DNA of 44,965 nt, taken from NCBI GenBank assembly GCA_022797375.1, contig JAAWKM010000011.1:1-44965 (forward strand), written 5' to 3'. A program made the position numbers and the translations under genes. Position 1 is the first letter of the stretch; every line of letters starts with the position of its first letter. The DNA comes from Lachnospiraceae bacterium (GTDB lineage: Bacteria > Bacillota > Clostridia > Lachnospirales > Lachnospiraceae). Below are positions 27,210 through 37,392 of this stretch, one piece after another. A model generated the notes under the pieces. The model worked only from the letters and a program-made list of their open reading frames with translations. It had not been told where the DNA came from and made no database searches.

Positions 27210-28724
27210 TTACCTGTTCTTAATGAAATCTGCTTTAAATTCCTCTATTCCCTTAACAAGCTTCTTTTCTATATCTTCTTTAATTTCGCCATCAGTACGT
27301 ATAGCTTCTGGCACTTCCGGATACTTTGTATCAATATATTCAAAAAGACCTTTTTCAAACTCAAGTATGTCCTCAACTTCTATATCAATAAGATACTTCT
27401 TAGTAGCAGCATAAATAATCATAACTTCATTTTCTACTGGCATTGGGTTATACTGGTCCTGTTTCAATATCTCACGTATTCTTTCACCCTGTGCAAGCTG
27501 TGCCTTTGTTTCAGGGTCAAGGTCTGAACTGAACTGTGAGAAAGCAGCAAGCTCCCTGAACTGTGCAAGTTCAATACGGATAGGCCCGGAAATCTTTTTC
27601 ATAGCCTTAATCTGTGCAGAACCACCAACCCTGGATACAGAAAGACCTGCATTAATAGCTGGGCGGAAACCGGAATTAAACATCTCTGTCTCAAGGTAAA
27701 TCTGCCCATCTGTTATGGAAATTACATTAGTAGGTATATATGCAGATACGTCACCTGCCTGTGTTTCTATAATAGGAAGCGCTGTAAGTGAACCGCCGCC
27801 CAGCTTATCTGAAAGTCTTGCTGCCCTTTCAAGAAGCTTGGAATGTAAATAGAATACATCACCTGGGTAAGCTTCACGTCCTGGAGGACGCTTAAGAAGC
27901 AACGCCATTGTACGGTATGCAGCAGCATGTTTTGTTAAATCATCATATATTATAAGCACATCCTTGCCAGCTTCCATCCACTCCTCACCTATTGCACATC
28001 CTGAATATGGTGCAATATACTGTAATGGCGCAAGTTCGCTCGCTGTAGAAGCCACAACGGTCGTATAGTCCATAGCGCCATATTCTTCAAGCTTATTAAC
28101 AATAGATGCTACAGTAGAAGCTTTCTGTCCTATGGCAACATATATACAGTATACGTTTTCTTTCTTCTGGTTAATAATGGTATCAATTGCAATAGCTGTT
28201 TTTCCTGTCTGGCGGTCACCAATTATAAGTTCACGCTGTCCCCTGCCGATAGGCACCATTGAATCAATAGCTTTAATACCTGTCTGTAAAGGAGTATCTA
28301 CTGATTTCCTGGAAATAACACCTGATGCAACCCTTTCAATCTGCCTTGTTTTCCTGGTCTCTATTGGGCCTTTTCCATCTATAGGCTGCCCCAGGGCATT
28401 AACTACACGTCCAAGCATTGCATCGCCAACAGGGACTTCAACAACCCTTCCTGTTGTCTTTACAATATCACCTTCGTTAATATTCCTATGGTCACCTAAT
28501 AGCACAGCACCAACATTGTCTTCTTCAAGGTTAAGCACCATGCCATAAACTTCATTTGGAAATTCAAGAAGTTCACCCTGCATAGCTTTTGCCAGTCCAT
28601 GGATACGGGCAATACCATCGGCAACCTGTATTACAGTACCTGTATCTGCAATTTCAAACTTGGTACTATAGTTCTTAATCTGTTCTTTTATTACAGAACT
28701 GATTTCCTCAGGTCTTAAATTCAT
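27210..28724 (-). CDS. atpA: F1 ATP synthase alpha subunit
   Basis: The 504-residue alpha subunit carries the non-catalytic nucleotide site. The P-loop is [13 protein letters not shown], and the N-terminal crown ([15 protein letters not shown]) and SISDGQIYLE-like block ([15 protein letters not shown]) are present. It lies between atpH (26 bases upstream) and atpG. The ribosome site is weaker than for its neighbours (GGAAGG at some distance). Confidence 0.97.
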   Translation of the reverse strand: MNLRPEEISSVIKEQIKNYSTKFEIADTGTVIQVADGIARIHGLAKAMQGELLEFPNEVYGMVLNLEEDNVGAVLLGDHRNINEGDIVKTTGRVVEVPVGDAMLGRVVNALGQPIDGKGPIETRKTRQIERVASGVISRKSVDTPLQTGIKAIDSMVPIGRGQRELIIGDRQTGKTAIAIDTIINQKKENVYCIYVAIGQKASTVASIVNKLEEYGAMDYTTVVASTASELAPLQYIAPYSGCAIGEEWMEAGKDVLIIYDDLTKHAAAYRTMALLLKRPPGREAYPGDVFYLHSKLLERAARLSDKLGGGSLTALPIIETQAGDVSAYIPTNVISITDGQIYLETEMFNSGFRPAINAGLSVSRVGGSAQIKAMKKISGPIRIELAQFRELAAFSQFSSDLDPETKAQLAQGERIREILKQDQYNPMPVENEVMIIYAATKKYLIDIEVEDILEFEKGLFEYIDTKYPEVPEAIRTDGEIKEDIEKKLVKGIEEFKADFIKNR

Positions 28725-28750
28725 GTTACTCTTGCACCTTCCTTCATTTA

Positions 28751-29302
28751 TTAATTGGAAAGCTGGATTTTACCCAGTTCCTTCGCCATATTTTCCAGCT
28801 TTGTTTTTACACTGCTGTCCACTACCCTGTCGCCTATCTTTATAACCATCCCGCCAATCAAAGCAGGATTAACAGAATACTCCATCCGGAATTCTACATA
28901 TGAAGTAGTTTCAAGAAGCCTGGCTTCTATATCCTCTTTCTGCTGGTGTGACAAAGCAGCAGCAGATGTCACACAGGCAACGCCAATCTTCTTTTCTTCC
29001 CATACTTTTGACATAAAGTATAAAAGGATATCTTCTATTTCCTTAAAACGCCCTTTTTCTACAATAGTTATAATAAACCCTGTCAGTTCAGGTGAAACCC
29101 TGTCTTTAAATGCGTTCTCCACCATGGATTTTTTCTCATCAACAGGGATTTTAGGATGTGAAAGAAGACTGGTATATTCTCCGTTCTCTTTAAGCACCTG
29201 TAAAACTGCTTCCACTTCTTCAAGCATGGTATCCAGTGTGCCTTCTTCCACGGCAACTTCAAACAAAGCATCACCGTATGTTTTTGATACTAACTTAGCC
29301 AT
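28751..29302 (-). CDS. atpH: F1 ATP synthase delta subunit
   Basis: The 183-residue delta subunit joins the peripheral stalk to F1. The start [16 protein letters not shown] and the C-terminal [25 protein letters not shown] block are diagnostic. Its start overlaps the end of atpF by 13 bases, so translation is likely coupled. Confidence 0.95.
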   Translation of the reverse strand: MAKLVSKTYGDALFEVAVEEGTLDTMLEEVEAVLQVLKENGEYTSLLSHPKIPVDEKKSMVENAFKDRVSPELTGFIITIVEKGRFKEIEDILLYFMSKVWEEKKIGVACVTSAAALSHQQKEDIEARLLETTSYVEFRMEYSVNPALIGGMVIKIGDRVVDSSVKTKLENMAKELGKIQLSN

Positions 29303-29847
29303 GTTTCATCACCCATCTCTTTTAAAGTGTCTGCAATTAACTGTGACTGTTTCTTATCATCTAAAGAAGATGCAACAATCTTGCCTGCCATAATGGATGC
29401 AACAGAGATAATCTCCTGTTTCACATCCTCCTTTACCTTAGATTTCTCAAGTTCAGCCTCACGGCTTGCCCTTTCAAGAATTCTTGCAGATTCTTCTTTT
29501 GCCTCATTTATAATAGCGTTCTCTTTTTTCAATGCCTTTTTACGGGTATCACTAAGGATTTCCTCAGCCTCCTTACCAGCTGCTTTAAGCTTTGCATCAT
29601 ACTCTGACTTAAACTGTATGGCATCCTCTTTTTCCTTAGCAGCCGTCTCAAGCTGTTCTTTAATGAAATCCTGTCTTTTCTGCAGCATATTGCGTGCAGG
29701 GTTAAAGAGCAGGTAAGAAAGTAAAAGGAATAATGCAAACATCGCAATCATTGTTATAACCGCATCAACAAGGAGCTGCGGGTCAAGACCAAATATATAA
29801 TCGCCAAGTGCGCTGCCTGACAATGCTACTCTTATTACAACACTCAC
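29290..29847 (-). CDS. atpF: Fo ATP synthase b subunit
   Basis: The peripheral stalk subunit has 185 residues: a membrane helix at about 29-48 (TMIAMFALFLLLSYLLFNP), then a long charged coiled coil (about 55-160). The start is GTG at 29847 with AGGAGG eight bases ahead. It overlaps atpH at its 3' end. Confidence 0.94.
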   Translation of the reverse strand: MSVVIRVALSGSALGDYIFGLDPQLLVDAVITMIAMFALFLLLSYLLFNPARNMLQKRQDFIKEQLETAAKEKEDAIQFKSEYDAKLKAAGKEAEEILSDTRKKALKKENAIINEAKEESARILERASREAELEKSKVKEDVKQEIISVASIMAGKIVASSLDDKKQSQLIADTLKEMGDETWLS

Positions 29848-29889
29848 TTTTTAAGCCTCCTTTCTGCTGCAATCTCTGGATTGCATAAA

Positions 29890-30165
<276 letters not shown>

Positions 30166-30212
30166 TTAAAATAACATAAAATTAATTTTATGATGCCAGA
30201 ACACCTTTGTGT

Positions 30213-30983
30213 TTATGCATCCTCTCCTATTGCATCAGAAACAAAACTCATTGTCAACATACAGAATACATATGCCTGTATACACCCGGAAAATACATCC
30301 AGATATGCATGAAGTGCAGCAGGCCATATAAGAGTAAGCACCCTTGGCAACAAACCATAAAGCAGCCCCATCATAACCGTTCCCGATAATATATTACCAA
30401 ATAAACGGAGTGACATTGATACAGGTGTTGAAAATTCACTAATAAGGTTCATTGGGAAGAATAGAAAGATTGGCTCAAATAAAGCTTTAATCTTTCCCAT
30501 TCCCTGATATTTAAACCCATTATACTGAATCATCACCCATGTGATAACTGCCAAAGGAAATGTTACACCAAAATCTGCTGTCGGCGGTCTTAATCCCAGA
30601 AGCCCGGATAAGTTACAGGCAAGTATAAACAAAAACAATGCACTTACATAGTTTCTGAAAACCAGTGCCTTCTTAGGCCCCATTGTACCTTTTACCATTC
30701 CATCCAGCGATTCAACTATAAGTTCAACTACATTCAGGAATGGCCCTGGTACTTTATTGGGATTTGCATTCTTAATAGCGCGGTTAGCACATACTGCAAA
30801 AACCAGTATGGCAGCAATAACTATAATCATAGATATATGCGTTGTTGTAAGATACACATCCCATCCAAAGAATGAGAACTTTGTATTTGAATAACCCCTT
30901 ATAAAGAAGTCAACCTGGTCACCACCGCCAGCAAGAACAACCCTGACGGGCATCTGCGGCAAATCTAAGACGCCATTTCCCAC
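30213..30983 (-). CDS. atpB: Fo ATP synthase a subunit
   Basis: The stator ion-channel subunit has 256 residues and five or six membrane helices. The essential Arg lies in SLRLFGNILSG. The N-terminus, MGNGVLDLPQMPVRVV, starts at GTG 30983 with GGAGG eight bases ahead. The region contacting the c ring (PVSMSLRLFGN) is normal. It lies between atpI and atpE. Confidence 0.95.
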   Translation of the reverse strand: MGNGVLDLPQMPVRVVLAGGGDQVDFFIRGYSNTKFSFFGWDVYLTTTHISMIIVIAAILVFAVCANRAIKNANPNKVPGPFLNVVELIVESLDGMVKGTMGPKKALVFRNYVSALFLFILACNLSGLLGLRPPTADFGVTFPLAVITWVMIQYNGFKYQGMGKIKALFEPIFLFFPMNLISEFSTPVSMSLRLFGNILSGTVMMGLLYGLLPRVLTLIWPAALHAYLDVFSGCIQAYVFCMLTMSFVSDAIGEDA

Positions 30984-31055
30984 ATTTTCACCCTCCTTTT
31001 CTTAGTATTTTTAAATATTGTATTGAAATAACAATATAAAAATATTGTCAAAACA

Positions 31056-31448
31056 CTACCACCTTTGTATACGCCCAGCCATTTTATGGACTACAGGCTG
31101 CAAATAAGCGGAAATCTTCATGCCAAACAGCCCCAGGACCGTACCAGCAGGATGGATATACTTATATCCGGCCATAGAAACTGCCAGTACAACAGCCATG
31201 AAGAAAAATCTTTTTAATGTAGCAAACTGCATATGTTTCTGTGCATGTTTCACATCCATGCTAAGTGCTATATCAAGATGATGGAACATATGCAATAAAA
31301 GCCCTGCTGCTGCCATGCCTCCAAACAGCACCCCTGCTGCCGCCGCCAGCTTATTGCCTGCCACTATTACTAATATAATCAAAACTGGTATTAACCATAC
31401 CAGTAAACCAGCAAACATTTCTTTCAGGATTTGTTTTGCCTTCTTCAT
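31056..31448 (-). CDS. atpI: ATP synthase subunit I (AtpI-like)
   Basis: The 130-residue membrane protein has four predicted helices (about 11-30, 35-54, 78-97, 101-117). Its place ahead of atpB fits AtpI, which assists c-ring assembly. Sequence conservation in this family is low, so the call rests mainly on length, topology and position. AAGGGA precedes the ATG. A short AT-rich inverted repeat (ATATTGT/ACAATAT, 31015-31037) lies between it and atpB. Confidence 0.8.
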   Translation of the reverse strand: MKKAKQILKEMFAGLLVWLIPVLIILVIVAGNKLAAAAGVLFGGMAAAGLLLHMFHHLDIALSMDVKHAQKHMQFATLKRFFFMAVVLAVSMAGYKYIHPAGTVLGLFGMKISAYLQPVVHKMAGRIQRW

Positions 31449-31462
31449 CTTTAAATCCCTTT

Positions 31463-31819
31463 CTATTTTCTGGCTGGTCCTTTATTTTCAGGATAACGTT
31501 TTGTTTTTATTATTTCTTTGTATTCCTGTGCTTCTTCAGGATGCTGGCTGCTGTAGTCCTTCAGTTCTTTTATATACTCCAGCCGGTCATGTTCCTTTTT
31601 CATATCTGCAGAATAAAATGACTTTGTAAGGATATATAAATTTCTGAATGAAGCACCAATACCTATAAAAACAAGCACAAGAAAACATACTTGCGTATTA
31701 AAAAGCCGGTCCAGCCATACACCAATAGCAGCACATAAAAATATAGGAACTAGCATATTAATACTAATCTGTGTTACCATTACAATGCTTTTCATCACTT
31801 TGCGGTTTTTATCTTCCAT
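31463..31819 (-). CDS. AtpZ/AtpI-family small membrane protein
   Basis: The 118-residue protein is the first gene of the operon. Two membrane helices (about 13-34 and 42-60) are followed by a charged cytoplasmic tail. The pattern IGVWLDRLFNT...VLVFIGIGASFRNLY is typical of AtpZ, which often leads Na+ or H+ ATP synthase operons and may help ion (Mg2+ or Ca2+) transport or c-ring assembly. The ATG at 31819 (MEDKNRK) is chosen for the GGAGG site just ahead. Confidence 0.82.
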   Translation of the reverse strand: MEDKNRKVMKSIVMVTQISINMLVPIFLCAAIGVWLDRLFNTQVCFLVLVFIGIGASFRNLYILTKSFYSADMKKEHDRLEYIKELKDYSSQHPEEAQEYKEIIKTKRYPENKGPARK

Positions 31820-31857
31820 AATGCTGCCTCCAAAACTGGTATTACTTACCATCTATT

Positions 31858-31886
31858 ATTATAAGATATAGTATTTGAAAAGTCCA
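31858..31886 (-). promoter_or_regulatory. Promoter of the ATP synthase operon
   Basis: On the minus strand TGGACT (31881-31886) and a perfect TATAAT (31858-31863) are 17 bases apart. The expected start near 31851 leaves a 30-base leader before the AtpZ-like gene. Confidence 0.6.
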
Positions 31887-31925
31887 CATAAATTATTTCT
31901 TATTTGCCACCACGCATAGTTAAAG

Positions 31926-32088
31926 GTTACTATTCACAGCTATGCTGTTCATAGTAACAAGCAGCACTTAAACAGCGCTGGAATGCACACATTTTGCAAA
32001 AAATCATGCAAAATAGCGCCATAAAACTTGTATTTTTGGCATAAAACATACCAAAAATCCTCGGATTGGACTGGCTGTGAATAGTAAC
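31926..32088. repeat. Long D-family element, copy 3, with a complete small hairpin
   Basis: It opens with a 33-bp D hairpin (31926-31958, GTTACTATTCACAGC / GCTGTTCATAGTAAC). The long D core follows, with CACATTTTGCA/TGCAAAATAG and TATTTTTGGCAT / ACCAAAAATCC hairpins, ending GGCTGTGAATAGTAAC. It fills most of the 382-base gap between the ATP synthase promoter and the DUF402 gene. Confidence 0.8.
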
Positions 32089-32201
32089 AGTTAAAGGAAC
32101 ATGGAATAAATTTTGAAAAAATTTCTTTACAATATTCCATACCGCTATTATAATTATTCCAATACCTTATTTATAAATACAGAAAGGAATAAAAACAGAC
32201 A

Positions 32202-32675
32202 ATGGGCAATGTAAAATTATTCCGCAGGCGTTTTATACCAGAGGAAATAACAGAACTGAAGAATGACCATATTATAATGTTTAAAGACGGCATTATAATT
32301 ACTAAATGGAACGTCCTCAAACCAAGACACGACATTAATAATGGTATTTCAGCATATTTTATCAAAGACGGCATAAAAGTAAGCAAAATATTTGATGAAT
32401 CAGGACAATTTGTATACTGGTATTGCGACATTATAGAAACAACCCATAATGAAGAAGACAACTCATATACATTTAATGACCTTCTTGTTGATATACTTGT
32501 ATATCCCGACGGACATGTGGAAGTTGTTGATATGGATGAATTCGCTGATGCAATGGAAAATGGTATACTTAAAACTTCTACTATAGCATTTGCAATGCGG
32601 AGTGCAGACTCACTTTTAAAAACTATTTATTCCGGCAATTTCCAGAAGTACACAGATTATATCGAAAATATATAA
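32202..32675 (+). CDS. DUF402 family protein
   Basis: The 157-residue protein belongs to DUF402, a beta-barrel family whose studied members include nucleoside di/triphosphate phosphatases. The signature DLLVDILVYPDGHVEVVDMDE (with the metal-binding acidic residues) and WYCDIIETTH are clear. It lacks membrane helices. It stands alone between a D-family element and a convergent M56 gene. The substrate is not predictable. Confidence 0.82.
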   Translation: MGNVKLFRRRFIPEEITELKNDHIIMFKDGIIITKWNVLKPRHDINNGISAYFIKDGIKVSKIFDESGQFVYWYCDIIETTHNEEDNSYTFNDLLVDILVYPDGHVEVVDMDEFADAMENGILKTSTIAFAMRSADSLLKTIYSGNFQKYTDYIENI

Positions 32676-32727
32676 AGGGAGTACTGCTGCATATGCCCAC
32701 AGGCATTTGCAAGGCGTACACCCTTTA
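32673..32727. terminator. Hairpin between DUF402 and M56 genes
   Basis: TAAAGGG (32673-32679) pairs with CCCTTTA (32721-32727), with further inner pairing, ATGCC/GGCAT. It starts at the DUF402 stop codon. Lying between convergent genes, it probably ends both transcripts. Confidence 0.6.
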
Positions 32728-32740
32728 CATTTACATAGTA

Positions 32741-34846
32741 TTACTGGTTTGAATTCTGGGAATAGCTAAAACCAGTTATGTTTTTTGATATTGTGTTATA
32801 AACGTATTCACCATTAATTGAAGTATTATCCTTTGCACTTATTGCAAATCCTATCCTCAGGTTATCACCATCTTTATCTGCCAGTTTATAAATAGCAGGG
32901 CTGTCTTCATAAAATGCAACACCCGTATTATTATAATCTTCAAATATTGAAGCAATAACTTCATTTCCATCCTCATGGGAATAATATTCCGTCTGCCTGT
33001 CAAGGTCATATATTGTGAAAGTTCTCGCCCGTAATCCGTTATAAATAAGCACTGCATATCTTTTATCATTTTGCGTTACCCATTGTATATCACAAAAATA
33101 CCCTTCTTTCAGTGGCATTTTTTCCGGGGAAATTCCAGGATTTAATATAATCTGCTTTATAATTTCACTGCCTGTTGCATCTTTCTGTGTCTGCACTTCT
33201 ACATAAGTAGTATTACCACTTTGTAGTTTATGTGTATTCCTCTCCCCCTCTGTGCTTTCTATGCCAGTATAACCAATTTTATATTTTTTAAGGCTGGATT
33301 TTGATAATTCCTGTTGCTGGTATTTTTCTTCTTCTGTATTCCATACATAATAAATATTCTTCTTAAAATATTTTACTGTAATTACTTTTGTTGTATCTGG
33401 TGGTATATTAAACTGGCATGATGCTGCTTCTTTACCAGAAGTATCATAAATTGCATCTGAAACTTTATCAAGCGACATTTCACCAATATTCCATATATAA
33501 TATTCTTTTAAAATGGAGTTTTCTCTTTTGCGTTTTCCAGTAATTTCTTTAAACCTGCTTTTAGTAACATTTATTTCCTGTCCAATTACAAGTTCATTTA
33601 CACCATCAGCATTATAATCATATACATAAAGTTCTGCACCTTCTTCAAAATAAAGCTTGCCTTCTGGCACATTACTAAAAGTATAATTTATATCCACCTT
33701 GTCAAGTTCTGCATTAAATGCATCATTAAGCTTTAATATAAAACTGCCTGTATAACCCTTTCCTTTTTCATAATTCCCTGATGTCATCACAAGTTGTATA
33801 TTCCTGTCAAGCCCGCTTGGCGAAACAGTATTTACACTTGCAACTGCTACTTCCTCCCTTTCGCTAAAAAGCCGTCTGTCTTCTTCCTGTTCCTTGCCAT
33901 TTCCCCATGTCCCTCCATTCCACAATATCTGCAATGGCCTTAATAAAAAAGCCCACACAGAACACAATAATAAAACAATAAATGCAAGCTTTGTATACTG
34001 GTATTGTCCATCAGGCATATAAATAAGGTGGTACGCTCTTTTTTGTGTATATTTCTCGTTTAAAAACAATAACGTCTGCCTGCCTTTATAAGAACACTCC
34101 TTTATATTCAATAATTCTTGTGCCAGCCCGTTTGCAGAGTTACTGCCACCATTTCTTGCAACAGTTTCATCTGCTGCAATTTCAATATCTATATTTAATA
34201 AATAATATGCAAGCCACATAAATGGATTAAACCATTGTATAGCAAGTACAATAAATGCAAAAAACCTTATAATTCCATCCCCGTTTTTATTATGTGCCTC
34301 AAAATGCTGCAAAAGATACTTTATATCATTTACGCGCATTTCCATTGGAAGATACATTTTCATGAAAATTATCCCAGAAATAACAGGACTGTCTACTACA
34401 TCTGACTGGTATATCCTTCCATATATGTGACTGGAATTTTTAAGCCACAGCCTGTTGTTTGCCTGCCGCACCATTGTAAATACCAGAATAACTGCTGTTC
34501 CTGCACACCATATTATTGTACATACTATATAACTTCTGTCTGCCTGGATATCATTAATAAATACACTGCGCCACCCTTTCATTATCCCAGAATTATCTTT
34601 AATTTCAAGCCCAAGCTGTGCAAGTAACATATGGAATTCCCTGTTCCATTTGCTGGTAAGGCAAAGAGGGCTTGAAAGTGATACCGGGCATATTCCTCTT
34701 AAAAAATATAAAAGCCATAAGAAAACAATATATTTTCTAGGTGCTTTGTACAACATAAGCCGTAAAACCAGAACCACTGGTATCATTACAGATGTTATAA
34801 TCCCCATTGAAAAAGCCGTATAAAACAGCCTGTATAATAAATCCAT
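32741..34846 (-). CDS. BlaR1/M56-like membrane protein with degenerate metal site
   Basis: The 701-residue protein has the BlaR1/M56 layout. N-terminal helices (about 5-30, 38-58, 107-127) come first, then a cytoplasmic peptidase-like region, helices near 195-218, a last helix near 288-305, and an extracellular domain of about 390 residues. Where M56 proteases have HExxH this one reads HFEAH (181-185), so the catalytic Glu is not in place. The IDIEIAADE block (219-227) with the third ligand is kept. The extracellular part is beta-rich with no SxxK penicillin sensor. It may be a non-proteolytic sensor or a pseudo-enzyme. No BlaI gene adjoins it. GGAGG precedes the ATG at 34846. Confidence 0.8.
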   Translation of the reverse strand: MDLLYRLFYTAFSMGIITSVMIPVVLVLRLMLYKAPRKYIVFLWLLYFLRGICPVSLSSPLCLTSKWNREFHMLLAQLGLEIKDNSGIMKGWRSVFINDIQADRSYIVCTIIWCAGTAVILVFTMVRQANNRLWLKNSSHIYGRIYQSDVVDSPVISGIIFMKMYLPMEMRVNDIKYLLQHFEAHNKNGDGIIRFFAFIVLAIQWFNPFMWLAYYLLNIDIEIAADETVARNGGSNSANGLAQELLNIKECSYKGRQTLLFLNEKYTQKRAYHLIYMPDGQYQYTKLAFIVLLLCSVWAFLLRPLQILWNGGTWGNGKEQEEDRRLFSEREEVAVASVNTVSPSGLDRNIQLVMTSGNYEKGKGYTGSFILKLNDAFNAELDKVDINYTFSNVPEGKLYFEEGAELYVYDYNADGVNELVIGQEINVTKSRFKEITGKRKRENSILKEYYIWNIGEMSLDKVSDAIYDTSGKEAASCQFNIPPDTTKVITVKYFKKNIYYVWNTEEEKYQQQELSKSSLKKYKIGYTGIESTEGERNTHKLQSGNTTYVEVQTQKDATGSEIIKQIILNPGISPEKMPLKEGYFCDIQWVTQNDKRYAVLIYNGLRARTFTIYDLDRQTEYYSHEDGNEVIASIFEDYNNTGVAFYEDSPAIYKLADKDGDNLRIGFAISAKDNTSINGEYVYNTISKNITGFSYSQNSNQ

Positions 34847-34906
34847 ACTGCCCTCCAGAATACTAACAATAAGATATACAGATTTTTGGCAAACTGGCCA
34901 CAGTAT

Positions 34907-36850
34907 TTATTTTAATCTTTCCAAATCATCCAGCCATATATTTACACACGCATCACTTGGCATCCTCCAGTCACCGCGCGGTGAAAGTGCAACGCTTCCT
35001 ACCTTTGGGCCATCAGGGATACATGAGCGTTTAAACTGCTGTGAAAAGAACCTGCGGTAAAATGTACACATCCACTTATATATTGTATCTCCGCTATATG
35101 AACCATCAAATGTATACTTTGCAAGCCTGTATATTTTGGATGGTGTATATCCAAAGCGCATCATATAATACAGGAAAAAATCATGTAGTTCATAAGGCCC
35201 TACAAGGTCTTCTGTTTTCTGTGATATTTCCCCATCTTCTGGCGGAAGAAGTTCAGGGCTTACAGGTGTATCAAGCACATCCATAAGTATATCTTTTAAT
35301 TCATTATCATTACATGTTTCTGCATAGTAAAGTACAAGATATCTTACAAGCGTCTTAGGAACAGAAGAGTTTACACCATACATTGACATATGGTCACCAT
35401 TATAAGTTGCCCATCCCAGTGCAAGCTCAGACATATCGCCAGTCCCTATGACCATGCCTCCAGACTGGTTTGCAATGTCCATAAGTATTAAAGTACGCTG
35501 TCTTGCCTGTGCATTTTCATAAGTTATATCATGTACACTGGCATCATGCCCTATATCCCTGAAATGCAAGCTTACGGCTTCATGTACTGGTACTTCCTTT
35601 AATGTTACCCCAAGCTTCTTTGCAAGGCTGCATGAATTGTTATAAGTCCTTCCAGTTGTACCGAAACAAGGCATTGTAACAGCCTGTATGCCACTCCTGT
35701 CCAGTCCAAGCATATCAAATGACTTTACAGTTACAAGAAGCGCAAGTGTTGAATCAAGCCCGCCTGATATACCCACAACAGCATTCCGGCAACTAGTATG
35801 TGCAAGTCTTTTTTTAAGACCCATTGCCTGTATGCTTAAAATTTCATTACAGCGCTGCTCCATATCAGACTTTCTTCCAGGAACAAATGGGGTACGTGGA
35901 TATTTCCTTGTAAGGACAGTTTCAGAAATATGGGAGAAGCAGAAACTTGCAACTGTATAACCTGATTCAAGAGGCCCTTTAATATCAAATGTTGTCATAC
36001 GCCTTCTTTCACTGGAAAGCCGTCCAAAGTCAATTTCAGTAATGGCAGCCTGGTTTTTGAAACGTTCTGTTTCTGCAAGTATATTTCCATTCTCAGCAAT
36101 AATATTGTGCCCAGAGAAAACAAGGTCAGTAGAAGACTCACCTTCCCCCGCATCTGCATAAATATAAGCACAGACAAGTCTCGCAGACTGGCTTCCAACA
36201 AGTTCCCTGCGGTAAATATTTTTGCCTGTTGTTTCATCACTGGCAGACAGATTTGCAATAACAGATGCAGATGCCATTGCATGATAGCATGATGGCGGTA
36301 CAGGCATCCACAAATCTTCACATATATCAATACCAAGCACAAAACCAGGCATATTTAATGCTTTAAATAAAATCTTTGGACCAAAAACTACGCCATCACA
36401 ATATGCACCAAGTTCTGGAATATTAATAACTTCTGTCTTAAAGGATGCAGCAGTAAAATGTCTTGCTTCATAAAATTCAGAATAATTTGGTATATTTTGT
36501 TTAGGTATTATGCCAAGCAAGGTGCCATTGTGGATAACTGCAGCAGTATTATAAAGCCTGCCATTATTCATAAACGGAAGCCCGGCAACAATAACCATAT
36601 CAATATCATTATCACCTGAAAAAGTACAAATTTCTGCAAGCCCGGCAAGTGCACCCTGTAAAAGAGTATCCTGCAGGAAGAGGTCACCACATGTATATCC
36701 TGTTATACATAATTCTGGAAAAACTGCAAGTTTAACTCCCTTTTTATAAACTTCCATAGCATTTTTTATAATACTTTTTGTATTAAATTTTGTATCGCCT
36801 ACACGTATATCAGGTGTAATAGCAGCAACTTTTATAAAACTATCTTTCAT
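34907..36850 (-). CDS. nadE: Glutamine-hydrolysing NAD+ synthetase
   Basis: NadE makes NAD+ from deamido-NAD, using ammonia from glutamine. The 647-residue two-domain form is present. The N-terminal nitrilase-type glutaminase has the triad Glu46 (FPELCITGY), Lys117 and Cys177 (DICEDLW). The C-terminal synthetase has the PPi loop SGGLDS (362-367) and the MVIGTGDMSELALGWATYNGDH block. The ATG at 36850 has GGAGG nine bases ahead. It precedes the M56 gene in the same direction with a 60-base gap. Confidence 0.96.
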   Translation of the reverse strand: MKDSFIKVAAITPDIRVGDTKFNTKSIIKNAMEVYKKGVKLAVFPELCITGYTCGDLFLQDTLLQGALAGLAEICTFSGDNDIDMVIVAGLPFMNNGRLYNTAAVIHNGTLLGIIPKQNIPNYSEFYEARHFTAASFKTEVINIPELGAYCDGVVFGPKILFKALNMPGFVLGIDICEDLWMPVPPSCYHAMASASVIANLSASDETTGKNIYRRELVGSQSARLVCAYIYADAGEGESSTDLVFSGHNIIAENGNILAETERFKNQAAITEIDFGRLSSERRRMTTFDIKGPLESGYTVASFCFSHISETVLTRKYPRTPFVPGRKSDMEQRCNEILSIQAMGLKKRLAHTSCRNAVVGISGGLDSTLALLVTVKSFDMLGLDRSGIQAVTMPCFGTTGRTYNNSCSLAKKLGVTLKEVPVHEAVSLHFRDIGHDASVHDITYENAQARQRTLILMDIANQSGGMVIGTGDMSELALGWATYNGDHMSMYGVNSSVPKTLVRYLVLYYAETCNDNELKDILMDVLDTPVSPELLPPEDGEISQKTEDLVGPYELHDFFLYYMMRFGYTPSKIYRLAKYTFDGSYSGDTIYKWMCTFYRRFFSQQFKRSCIPDGPKVGSVALSPRGDWRMPSDACVNIWLDDLERLK

Positions 36851-37011
36851 TGCAATTATCCTCCATTCATAAAGAAACATTAAATAATATTTTCTGCATA
36901 ATTAATAAAAAAATCCATGGCTGGCATAGAAATACTGCCAGCCATTATTTCCTGCCTGATATAACATTACCATATAATTACATAAAAATAAATAAAAACA
37001 GGTTACTCTGC

Positions 37012-37303
37012 CATGTCCGTTTCATAAAATTTCCAGTTATCCTGTACTGGCAGACGGACGCAGGGTTTCTGTGCCCAGGCTGGTATTATTCCATGACAGG
37101 TGCACTTTAACCCCGCCGGCATTTAAGTTCCTGTGTGACAAAAGAAACATAAGTTTCTTTTGTCACACAGGGGCTTTATGTGCCGCTGCGTGGGTTACCG
37201 TAGCGCAAGCGTGCCCTGTCATGGAATAAACCCGCCCTGGCACTGGGAACCCTGCGTCCGTCTGCCACCACAGAATAACTGGAAATTTTATAAAACGAAC
37301 GTG
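37012..37303. repeat. C-family long nested palindrome, copy 1
   Basis: A 292-bp element that folds on itself almost completely. The outer ends (CATGTCCGTTTCATAAAA / TTTTATAAAACGAACGTG) match the B-family termini. Next come TTTCCAGTTAT arms, then CAGACGGACGCAGGG / CCCTGCGTCCGTCTG, then ATTCCATGACAGG / CCTGTCATGGAAT. At the centre is a perfect 19-bp stem with an ATAA loop (37130-37171). It is non-coding and fills most of the 542-base gap between nadE and the operon at 37393; the first 160 bases of that gap hold nothing I can name. Confidence 0.85.
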
Positions 37304-37322
37304 AACAAAGATTCTGTAATGC

Positions 37323-37352
37323 TTTACACAGCAATGTAAAAAGTGTTATAAT
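37323..37352 (+). promoter_or_regulatory. Promoter of the DUF5717-DUF5716 operon
   Basis: TTTACA (37323-37328) and a perfect TATAAT (37347-37352) are separated by 18 bases. They start 20 bases after the C-family palindrome and about 40 bases before the ATG at 37393, which has a GGAGG site. Confidence 0.6.
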
Positions 37353-37392
37353 AATGAACAAATAGTATCTATAGCAAGGTCCGGAGGAATTT

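Noticed and set aside
32741-34846. A BlaI-BlaR1 pair formed by the repressor at 197-574 and the M56 protein
   Set aside because: They are more than 32 kb apart, the M56 motif is degenerate, and the dyad found at the BlaI-type gene was not seen near the M56 gene.
37012-37303. CRISPR-like repeat
   Set aside because: The arms are inverted and nested, with no regularly spaced direct repeats and no cas genes.
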